A stretch of 51,487 nucleotides of DNA from Methanoregulaceae archaeon. Its GTDB lineage: Archaea > Halobacteriota > Methanomicrobia > Methanomicrobiales > Methanospirillaceae. Every line of letters starts with the position of its first letter. Positions within the stretch are counted from its first letter, which is position 1. The stretch spans positions 1-51,487 of the forward strand of contig JACTVG010000009.1 in the NCBI GenBank assembly GCA_015660965.1, in the 5' to 3' direction. Shown here one piece after another: positions 43,399 through 49,840 of the stretch. A model generated the notes under the pieces. That model was not told where the DNA came from. It ran no database searches and worked only from the letters and a program-made list of their open reading frames with translations. Made by a program: the position numbers and the translations under genes.

Positions 43399-44189
43399 GA
43401 AAGCACCACGACCCGTGTTATCACTACCAGCAGAATCCCGCTCAGCCCGGCAAGGTACAACAGTACTGGGATGAGTGACCGCATCTGCATCGGTTCCGCC
43501 TGCTCCAGCGAGGGAATTATGCCGTTATAGCACCGGCAGTCCATTGCGTGGATCAGGTCCTCTCCCGCATTCCAGCTGGATATAAAGAGCATTCCGCAGA
43601 GCATGGCAGAGGATCGGATTGCTTCCATTGGTCTGCTGTAGCCAAGACGCATCACCTGGGCATGCCAGATTTCAACGGCTTGGTTATAGACGATGAAGAT
43701 GTACCGGTAGATAATCATCATCAGGTCGATAATTTCGATGGGAATCCCGATCCGTTTCATACCATCAAAGAGATCCGTCATTGGCGTGGTCAGTGCGATG
43801 AAGAAGAGCGAGACCGAACAACCGAACACTCGGCATAGGACTAGCAGGCCTTCATGTAAACTCCCTACTGTGATGGTGAGATTGACCCACGGTACAGGGT
43901 TGAACTGCCAGAGAACATCTCCCCCGCCAACGAGGAATACGAGGACCACAACACTAATGATCGTAAAAATAGCCGGGCCCAGCAAGAGTTCCCCGTAGAG
44001 GACAGGAGAGACTCGTGCCGGGACAATGAGGACAATGCTGAGTACAACTCCTGAAATAAGCGGTACAACAGGTGATGGGGAGACCAGGCATATCACGAGG
44101 GAACCAAGACACAGGATGAGTTTGGTTGCCGGATTGATATGCCGGAACGCACTTTCCTGTGCGATATTATCGACGAGATTTTCAAGCAT
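43395..44189 (-). CDS. cbiQ: ECF transporter transmembrane subunit CbiQ
   Basis: 264 residues with about five TM segments and the cytoplasmic coupling helices that contact the ATPase: RRIG..., MRLGYSRPMEAIRSSAMLCGML, then HAMDCRCYNGIIP. The block LMMIIYRYIFIVYNQAVEIWHAQ is typical of CbiQ. Starts six bases after the cbiN stop region; ends in overlap with cbiO. Confidence 0.92.
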   Translation of the reverse strand: MLENLVDNIAQESAFRHINPATKLILCLGSLVICLVSPSPVVPLISGVVLSIVLIVPARVSPVLYGELLLGPAIFTIISVVVLVFLVGGGDVLWQFNPVPWVNLTITVGSLHEGLLVLCRVFGCSVSLFFIALTTPMTDLFDGMKRIGIPIEIIDLMMIIYRYIFIVYNQAVEIWHAQVMRLGYSRPMEAIRSSAMLCGMLFISSWNAGEDLIHAMDCRCYNGIIPSLEQAEPMQMRSLIPVLLYLAGLSGILLVVITRVVVLS

Positions 44190-44195
44190 GGGATC

Positions 44196-44504
44196 TCAGC
44201 GTGAGGATGTTTGTTTTTTCTGTCCAAACCAGTAACCGAACACGAATCCGAGAATGACGCCCCCGATTGCAGTCTGGATTGCAAAGAGTGTTGATTCGAT
44301 CTCAGCACTTGGCGGGATCCATTGCGGTATTAAGGGTGTGAATGAATCAACGGGATGGCCGGTCAGCTCAGCTACCTTCTGTGACCCTACTTCATCGGAT
44401 CCGTTGAACCCATGACTTCCGGTGGCATTGACGGCAAGGAAGACAATAACAAATCCAAGTACTGCTACAACAGTGATCAGTTCGAGTTTCCGGTTCTGGA
44501 TCAT
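44196..44504 (-). CDS. cbiN: Cobalt transport protein CbiN
   Basis: 102 residues with two TM segments (ITVVAVLGFVIVFLAVNA; IGGVILGFVFGYWFG) around an extracellular loop rich in charged residues (NGSDEVGSQKVAELTG). It is the small subunit that stimulates CbiM in cobalt or nickel uptake. ATGA overlap with cbiM upstream. Confidence 0.92.
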   Translation of the reverse strand: MIQNRKLELITVVAVLGFVIVFLAVNATGSHGFNGSDEVGSQKVAELTGHPVDSFTPLIPQWIPPSAEIESTLFAIQTAIGGVILGFVFGYWFGQKKQTSSR

Positions 44505-45223
44505 GATCTGACCTCTGATGAAGCGACTGATCCCTCGGTCATTCGTGCTTTTGCAATCTGTTCATGGGAAAAGACGTTCAGTTTTTCAATGATCTCCGGT
44601 TTTATCTGGACAATATACTTGAATACGAGCGCCAGAACACATCCTTCGACAATTGCGAGCGGGATTTGGGTAACTGCGAATATCGCGAAAAATGCCGCAA
44701 ATGAGGTCATAACACCACCAATCTGAGCTGGGTAGGCAAGCGCAAGCTGGAACGACGTGATGACGTACGTGATCAAATCGGCAACGGCTGTGACGGTGAA
44801 GACGGTGATATAGATATTCACCGAGGTGTTTTTCAGGAGCCGGTATATCGCGTACCCTGCCAGCGGGCCACCGATTGCCATTGAGACCATGTTGGCCCCG
44901 AGCGTTGAGATCCCACCATGAGCCAGCAGGAGCGCTTGAAAAAGCAGAACAATCGCCCCGATGACCGATGTGATGAACACCCCGAAGCAAATCGTCGAGA
45001 GCCCGGTTCCTGTCGGGTGCGAGCTGCTGCCGGTCACGGAAGGCAGTTTGAGAGCGGATAAAATGAAGATGAACGCCCCGCAGACCCCAAGCAACGGCAG
45101 GTATTCCCGATCTTTTCTCATCATCGATCGCAGTTCAATGATTCCCAGAACAATGAACGGGACCGCGACAAGCCACCAAACGATACACCATTGCCATGGT
45201 AAGAACCCTTCCATGATGTGCAT
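44501..45223 (-). CDS. cbiM: Cobalt/nickel transport protein CbiM
   Basis: 240 residues. It begins MHIMEGFLPW, the conserved metal-binding N-terminus in which the amino group and His2 coordinate the ion, and has HPTGTGLSTICFGVF and LLLAHGGISTLGANMVSMAIGGPLAGY as the other conserved blocks. Metal (cobalt or nickel; CbiN partner favours cobalt) is imported for vitamin B12-type cofactors or F430. First gene of the operon; ATG 45223 has no ribosome-binding site, fitting a nearly leaderless mRNA. Confidence 0.94.
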   Translation of the reverse strand: MHIMEGFLPWQWCIVWWLVAVPFIVLGIIELRSMMRKDREYLPLLGVCGAFIFILSALKLPSVTGSSSHPTGTGLSTICFGVFITSVIGAIVLLFQALLLAHGGISTLGANMVSMAIGGPLAGYAIYRLLKNTSVNIYITVFTVTAVADLITYVITSFQLALAYPAQIGGVMTSFAAFFAIFAVTQIPLAIVEGCVLALVFKYIVQIKPEIIEKLNVFSHEQIAKARMTEGSVASSEVRS

Positions 45224-45231
45224 GATATTTC

Positions 45232-45264
45232 AACACAAGTGTTATTGTTTTAACTTAATAAAAT
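45232..45264 (-). promoter_or_regulatory. cbiMNQO promoter with palindrome near the transcription start
   Basis: AACAC-AA-GTGTT at 45232-45243 is a perfect 5-bp inverted repeat. A TATA-like box, ATTTTATTAAG on the minus strand, lies near 45253-45264. Transcription would begin near 45232, inside the palindrome, which is the usual place for an archaeal repressor operator. A metal-responsive repressor such as a NikR- or DtxR-like protein is a guess. Confidence 0.5.
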
Positions 45265-45336
45265 TTGTAAAGTTGTTTTTTTAATATTTGACAATACATA
45301 AAAACAGTTATCTTTTCTCCTGTTCAAGCGAGGTGT

Positions 45337-45549
45337 ATGGAACGTAAAGATTTTCAGTGGGGGTATATCCCCGTTGGAATTATGGGAATTGCGATCGGGC
45401 TGATCATCGGGTTGGTCATGAGTCAATTTGAATATGGCACGGCGTTGTTGATTGTTACGATCTTTGCATTAGGCATTCTTGTTGGGGGGTTTATCCCGGA
45501 AATTTACGGAATGATGATCGCTCCGTTGCAAGTACAGCGGGATAAGTAA
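45337..45549 (+). CDS. Small two-TM membrane protein
   Basis: 70 residues: a short cytoplasmic start, then IPVGIMGIAIGLIIGLVMS and ALLIVTIFALGILVGGFIP. GCGAGGTGT lies before ATG 45337. No family recognised. Divergent from the cobalt transporter and next to the TA island. Confidence 0.65.
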   Translation: MERKDFQWGYIPVGIMGIAIGLIIGLVMSQFEYGTALLIVTIFALGILVGGFIPEIYGMMIAPLQVQRDK

Positions 45550-45600
45550 CGAGTATATTTTTATACCCTACGCTGGGAGGGAACCCGTGCTGTTCTATTG

Positions 45601-45660
45601 TCGAGACTTGATGAAAACAAATATCGATATTTTGGGTAAAATATTAAGGAACGTTTTGGT
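45601..45660 (+). repeat. Diverged copy of the intergenic repeat (copy 3)
   Basis: Shares the order GAGACTTGA, AAAACAA, TCGATATTTTGGGTAAAATA and TTAAGGAACGT with the two copies at 46244 and 46851, at lower identity, just before the hicBA genes. Confidence 0.45.
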
Positions 45661-45712
45661 GACACAAGAGAATCTTGCGCACTTTATTATCAGAACTAAG
45701 TTGTTTCAAAAA

Positions 45713-45934
45713 TCACAATAATTCTAAAAATTCCTTCACTGTGAGATTCGCATCTTTGATAATAATTCGTAACGTTCCGCGTGCAATTTCCATTTGATTC
45801 GGAACAGTTAGAGGTCTTTTAACCGGATGCCTCAGATGGATGTGGCTTCCTTTCTGATCATAAACAGTGTAACCTATTTTAGCGAGGGTTTTGATGACGT
45901 CCCTGCCTGAAAGCAGCGGTAGTTTCTCCGTCAT
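45713..45934 (-). CDS. hicA: HicA-family toxin (mRNA interferase)
   Basis: 73 residues: LPLLSGRDVIKTLAKIGYTV, then QKGSHIHLRHP with the catalytic His, then TVPNQMEIARGTLRIIIKDA. This is a whole double-stranded RNA-binding-like HicA. It cleaves mRNA when freed from HicB. Its ATG overlaps the hicB stop (ATGA), the less common antitoxin-first order. Confidence 0.92.
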   Translation of the reverse strand: MTEKLPLLSGRDVIKTLAKIGYTVYDQKGSHIHLRHPVKRPLTVPNQMEIARGTLRIIIKDANLTVKEFLELL

Positions 45935-46149
45935 ATATTGACAGCCACAAATGTCTCTTTTGCCCCCTCAGGGTTATACAAGGGAATACCGTCACGGGCA
46001 AGGGCACTGAGGTGAAGCTCAATCGCTTCCGTGATATTTTTCTTTGCTTCCTTCTCAGTCTTACCCTGTGATACGCACCCTGGGAGCGCTGGTACCGTAA
46101 CAACATACCAGCCGTCTTCATCTTTATCGATAACAATTTTGAATTTCAT
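45931..46149 (-). CDS. hicB: HicB-family antitoxin
   Basis: 72 residues: KFKIVIDKDEDGWYVVTVPAL, then LPGCVSQGKTEKEAKKNITEAIEL, the partial RNase H-like HicB fold. It lacks a C-terminal DNA-binding domain, so it neutralises HicA but may not repress by itself. First gene of the pair. Confidence 0.92.
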   Translation of the reverse strand: MKFKIVIDKDEDGWYVVTVPALPGCVSQGKTEKEAKKNITEAIELHLSALARDGIPLYNPEGAKETFVAVNI

Positions 46150-46243
46150 TGTATCGCTCCTCTATCGCATTACATATTGGGTTCCGGTATTTAAGAGGGT
46201 TTATTGATTCCAACATCCGCAATTTCCTTGGCTCTTAGTCAGT

Positions 46244-46333
46244 AGATGCCGTTGCATCCCCGAGACTCGAAAAACAAGACTCTCGATCATTTGAGTAAAA
46301 TAGTAAGGAACGTCCTGATGTCATAACAGAACC
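46244..46333 (+). repeat. 90-bp intergenic repeat, copy 1
   Basis: Nearly identical to 46851-46940 over 90 bases (AGATGCCGTTGCATCCC at the left end, CAGAACC at the right end). It lies between hicBA and the RelE pair. No ORF. Possible decayed mobile or promoter-bearing unit. Confidence 0.7.
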
Positions 46334-46394
46334 GGTTTTTTAAAGACACATACCTCGGCTAAGCCTCTAGAAAAAGGAAAGCTATTTGATTAGA

Positions 46395-46646
46395 TTATAA
46401 AGACTTGTAGACCTTTCCACGCACATCAATATTTATAATCACAATTACCTTTTCTTCCTCATATACCTTAAAAAGAGCACGATATTCCCCGATTCGCATC
46501 CGGAAGATATTATCTTCAATTCGGATAAGATCACCCGAATCGGGAAACTTTTCAAGTTTTAGAAGATGAGATCGTATTCTTTCACGGTCAGAAAACTTTT
46601 CAAGATTCTTATGAGCTTTTTTATGGAGAAAAACCCGATAGGTCAT
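46395..46646 (-). CDS. relE: RelE/ParE-family toxin
   Basis: 83 residues: YRVFLHKKAHKNLEKFSDRE, then the core IFRMRIGEYRALFKVYEEEK and IINIDVRGKVYKSL at the end. This fits archaeal RelE, a ribosome-dependent mRNA nuclease. It starts in overlap with the small upstream antitoxin (ATGA). Confidence 0.88.
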   Translation of the reverse strand: MTYRVFLHKKAHKNLEKFSDRERIRSHLLKLEKFPDSGDLIRIEDNIFRMRIGEYRALFKVYEEEKVIVIINIDVRGKVYKSL

Positions 46647-46798
46647 AATCTGACAAGTTCACTAAGTCGTCCACTTTTTAGGTACTCATCTGTCTCTTTG
46701 ATAAGTGCTATCTCCTCAGTGGTCAGGGTTTTATCATGAAGAAGTTCAATGATGAGATCCAGTTTTGTTTCCACCCGTTGTAATATTTCTCCATCCAT
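46643..46798 (-). CDS. 51-residue RelB-like antitoxin
   Basis: Starts at ATG 46798 and ends in the relE start. MDGEILQRVETKLDLIIELL, then KTLTTEEIALIKETDEYLKSG, is helical and acidic in the middle, as expected for a toxin-wrapping antitoxin. It has no DNA-binding domain, so regulation would need a partner. The overlap with relE supports it as real. Confidence 0.7.
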   Translation of the reverse strand: MDGEILQRVETKLDLIIELLHDKTLTTEEIALIKETDEYLKSGRLSELVRL

Positions 46799-46850
46799 AA
46801 GGATACTGATTAACTATTGTTTCACTGCTCATTATATTTCTTCGCTTCAC

Positions 46851-46940
46851 AGATGCCGTTGCATCCCTGGGACTCGAAAAACAAGACTCTTGATCATTTG
46901 AGCAAAATATTAAGGAATGTCCCCTAGATCGAGCAGAACC
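46851..46940 (+). repeat. 90-bp intergenic repeat, copy 2
   Basis: Copy of 46244-46333 with few differences (CTGGGACTCGAAAAACAAGA against CCGAGACTCGAAAAACAAGA). It lies just upstream of the RelE antitoxin promoter region. With the other copies it brackets the two TA pairs. Confidence 0.7.
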
Positions 46941-47032
46941 ATTGGAACCACTGTCTTCTTAACGTATCCAAATTCACGGGATATTGAATAAAATTGAAGA
47001 AAATGTTCCAGTATTGATTGATGTGTTGTGTA

Positions 47033-47632
47033 TTACACGACGAATGGGATGAGTGCCTTCACCTCCTCTTTGTACCGGACATACTCCTCACCAAACTCTT
47101 CAAGCAGAACTTTCTCTTCCCACCATATCTTTCCCAAAAAGGCGGCAAGCATCATCAAAATCGCAAACAATGCCCACACTTCACCGATTACGATTGCTGT
47201 TCCTGCAAATGCAAAGAGGATTCCGGTATAGATCGGGTGCCGCACGAGCTGATATGGCCCGGTCCGGATCAGTTTATGGTTCACTTTGATCTCCGGCATG
47301 TAGCTCCAGTACTTTCCCAAGTGTATACGTGCCCAAACCGCAAAACCGAGACCTGCGAGTGTGATGAGAATGCCCACGAGACCGACTGCCATTCCGTCAG
47401 GTACGATGCGGGAGAGTAGAAACCCAACTGCGAATTGATCGAAAAAGAGCATCCAGAAAACCATCACCACTACGATAAAGAATAAGAACCGAGGAAAGGA
47501 CGACTGCTGGCGTTTGACCGGGGACCGGGTCCACCAAGCAGAGATAAACCAGTATAACCAGAAGATGACCCAGATACAAAAAACAATTAGCCCGAAAATT
47601 TGCACGCTCTCATTCTCGTAGTTATTAAACAC
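47033..47632 (-). CDS. ICMT/PEMT-family membrane methyltransferase
   Basis: 199 residues from GTG 47632 with about five TM segments. The C-terminal block LVRHPIYTGILFAFAGTAIV and WEEKVLLEEFGEEYVRYKEEV is the isoprenylcysteine carboxyl methyltransferase signature (RHP-Y-G, E-E). Methyl donor is SAM; in archaea the acceptor is probably a lipid or isoprenoid. No neighbour clarifies it. Confidence 0.88.
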   Translation of the reverse strand: MFNNYENESVQIFGLIVFCIWVIFWLYWFISAWWTRSPVKRQQSSFPRFLFFIVVVMVFWMLFFDQFAVGFLLSRIVPDGMAVGLVGILITLAGLGFAVWARIHLGKYWSYMPEIKVNHKLIRTGPYQLVRHPIYTGILFAFAGTAIVIGEVWALFAILMMLAAFLGKIWWEEKVLLEEFGEEYVRYKEEVKALIPFVV

Positions 47633-47699
47633 AGTAACGGAATTAATAGTTTCGTGGATTCAAGTAGACCTGGAAAACCTTTGCATTTTTTTACGTGTC

Positions 47700-48839
47700 T
47701 TATAGGTGTAAAAATACCCCATAGACGATGAGCTGTATGATTGTCAGAGGGACTCCCACTTTGATAAACTCAAGGAATGTTAGGGTTTGCCCCTGCTTTT
47801 CTGCGTTCTGGATGATGATGACGTTACTTGCAGCGCCAAGGATTGTCAGGTTACCGGCAATGGTGCTCCCCGCTGCAAGTGCCATCAAATGGGTAAAAGA
47901 ACCTCCGGCCTGTTCAATCATCGGCTGGAATAACGCTACAAACGGGACATTGGAGATAAATTGACTGATGATCGCACTGGTTAAAAGAATGACTGGAATG
48001 TCCGTCGTGAACCCTTTCGTCACGAACGATTGGAAGAATCCGGTCTGCCAGACACTTGCCATCAGGATGAACATTGCTGCAAAGAACACAAGGGTGCACC
48101 AATCAATATTTTTCAGTACATCAAAACGCCGGTGAGAGAATATAAGAATCGGTGCAGCAGCACACACGGCGATCAAAGGCAGGGATACCACAATGTGTCC
48201 GCTGGTGAACGATGAAATAATATTGACGATAACAAGACCGAGAATGATCACAAGCGAGCATTGTACAAGAACAGAAAACGTACGTTCGGCGGGAGCGATC
48301 TGCTCATGCACAAACGGTCTTGGCAAGAACTCCTTACGGTAGAAAAGACGGAGCAGAATCCAGGCTATCGCAAGGTTCAGAACCGTCGGGATAAGTAAAA
48401 ACGCCCCGAACGTGACAAACGGTGTTGCCATACCGCTATTGACTGCAATGAGCAGGTTCTGAGGATTTCCTATAGGACTCATCGCACTCCCTGTCGTGAC
48501 TCCAAATGCAAGAGAGAGTAAAAGGAGTTTTGGAGATATTCTGAACTTTGTCGCAAGGCCCAGCACAACGGGTGTTCCGATAATAGCGAGGGTATCGTTC
48601 ATTAACAGTGCGGAGAGGAACCCAATACCAAAGAGAATCGTGAATATGAGTTGATCCGTATTTTTTGTCCATGAGAAAAGGCGATACGAAATGCAGTTCA
48701 GATACCCACTCTCGACTAACGCTTCACCAACAATGAACATACCAAACAGAAAAACCATCACATCGATATTGATTGCACGAAGGGCGTCAGGAACCGTGAT
48801 TTGACCGGTGGCAAGAACAGCTAAGGCTCCACCGAGCAT
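47700..48839 (-). CDS. ArsB/NhaD-like permease, SLC13-related
   Basis: 379 residues with about ten TM segments. It has MSPIGNPQNLLIAVNSG and IIGTPVVLGLATK, the two conserved Thr/Gly/Asn motifs, and SQFISNVPFVALFQPMI in the second half; these suit the arsenite/Na-H antiporter group. The first ATG is 48839, but the in-frame stretch upstream (48840-48947) encodes another TM helix without a start codon. Substrate uncertain: arsenite, Na/H or dicarboxylate. Confidence 0.85.
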   Translation of the reverse strand: MLGGALAVLATGQITVPDALRAINIDVMVFLFGMFIVGEALVESGYLNCISYRLFSWTKNTDQLIFTILFGIGFLSALLMNDTLAIIGTPVVLGLATKFRISPKLLLLSLAFGVTTGSAMSPIGNPQNLLIAVNSGMATPFVTFGAFLLIPTVLNLAIAWILLRLFYRKEFLPRPFVHEQIAPAERTFSVLVQCSLVIILGLVIVNIISSFTSGHIVVSLPLIAVCAAAPILIFSHRRFDVLKNIDWCTLVFFAAMFILMASVWQTGFFQSFVTKGFTTDIPVILLTSAIISQFISNVPFVALFQPMIEQAGGSFTHLMALAAGSTIAGNLTILGAASNVIIIQNAEKQGQTLTFLEFIKVGVPLTIIQLIVYGVFLHL

Positions 48840-49247
48840 AATCTGCCAGATCCTGGTCGTGAATCGGCCTATCTGCCGTACAGCGATGAGGATAAAGACG
48901 AGGGCAAGTACGATAATGGCAATATACGTAGACGAATATTTCTCATATTAGGTCATGAGCATTGGGATTCAGAGTACCGAAATGCGATAAGATGATGACT
49001 GTCATTTTTTGACTTAGATCATCGCATCGTGTGTCTTGTGCGTCGTTTTAATCTGTAATAGAATTTTTTTGGGTACCATTGAATTGGAGGAATACGAAGT
49101 GCCAAGTAATAATTTACTTTTTTTAAAAAAATACACAGTTCACAATGGTTTATTTAAAAAAATTACACAAGTGAAATCCCCGTCGCTCGGACTGTGGCTG
49201 GTGTTGATATGGGTTGTTGACCCTGACACAGCTTCTTGCACATATAA
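48840..49247. other. Upstream of the permease: uncalled in-frame helix, then AT-rich gap
   Basis: On the minus strand 48947-48840 reads IAIIVLALVFILIAV and on to RIWQI, clearly the missing N-terminal TM of the permease, preceded by TAA at 48948-48950 and by an out-of-frame ATG at 48946. A 1-2-base shift or non-standard start would join them. The rest, to 49247, has no supportable ORF; one of 93 codons on the plus strand (49036-49317) has no features. Confidence 0.5.
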
Positions 49248-49523
49248 TCAGAAGTCCTGGTATGAATGTTTCCGGTGTTCGACTTCGAGAACGTGGATGA
49301 TCAATACATCATCATGAATTGAGAGCAGGACCCGTACATCCCTTTGGGCCCTGAGGGAGTATACCGGATGCCGGGGGTTGGACGCCTTTATTTTTTTGAT
49401 AAAGAGATATGGGTTTTCTCTTATCTTGTGGATAGCTTGGACAACTTTGCGGGCAGTTACTTTTGGAAGTTTTTCAAGGTCACGATCCGCACGGGGGGTA
49501 TACCTGATGGTATATAGGCTCAT
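49248..49523 (-). CDS. relE: RelE/ParE-family toxin
   Basis: 91 residues: YTIRYTPRADRDLEKLPKVT, then PRHPVYSLRAQRDVRVLLSI and DDVLIIHVLEVEHRKHSY. This fits the RelE/ParE fold of archaeal type II toxins. Its ATG overlaps the upstream antitoxin stop (ATGA). Activity (RNase versus gyrase) is not decided by sequence. Confidence 0.88.
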   Translation of the reverse strand: MSLYTIRYTPRADRDLEKLPKVTARKVVQAIHKIRENPYLFIKKIKASNPRHPVYSLRAQRDVRVLLSIHDDVLIIHVLEVEHRKHSYQDF

Positions 49524-49756
49524 TTAACGCCATATTTCTTCATGATCTTTGATTCGGGGATCAGTTGTCCATGCCGGATCTCCTCAAGAGCTTCTTCCAG
49601 TCCCCTGATAGCATCTTCACTCAGCGGCTCCTCATCAACTGCAAGGGTTACCAGGCGCTCAATGACATCATTATAGGACTCCTTCGGATGCTGTTTTAAG
49701 GATTTCAGCTGATCCTTGAGATCTTCCCGTATGTAGATCGAGGTTGCTACCTGCAT
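49520..49756 (-). CDS. Antitoxin of the RelE/ParE pair (DUF7557 type)
   Basis: 78 residues from ATG 49756; a GTG at 49774 is in frame but lies inside the palindrome. Residues 1-40, TSIYIREDLKDQLKSLKQHP and KESYNDVIERLV, are the DNA-binding and dimer part, and the rest (PLSEDAIRGLEEALEEIRHG) would bind the toxin. A perfect palindrome covers its start, so it probably represses its own operon. Confidence 0.85.
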   Translation of the reverse strand: MQVATSIYIREDLKDQLKSLKQHPKESYNDVIERLVTLAVDEEPLSEDAIRGLEEALEEIRHGQLIPESKIMKKYGVK

Positions 49757-49773
49757 AGTAGTATTACTATGCA
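49752..49773. promoter_or_regulatory. Perfect 9-bp inverted repeat at the antitoxin start
   Basis: TGCATAGTA (49752-49760) and TACTATGCA (49765-49773) flank four bases and overlap the antitoxin start codon. A/T-rich TATA-like sequence lies about 15-30 bases further upstream. It has the size and position of a TA autoregulation operator. Confidence 0.7.
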
Positions 49774-49840
49774 CCTATATGTAATAAATATAAGTATATC
49801 TCATCTGAAAGAGGGGGAACGCCGGATGCACATTTTCGGT

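Noticed and set aside
45601-46940. CRISPR array
   Set aside because: Only two to three long repeats with unequal large spacing filled by genes; no spacer pattern or cas genes anywhere in the window.
49036-49317. 93-codon plus-strand ORF
   Set aside because: No recognisable domain and it overlaps the toxin gene on the other strand.
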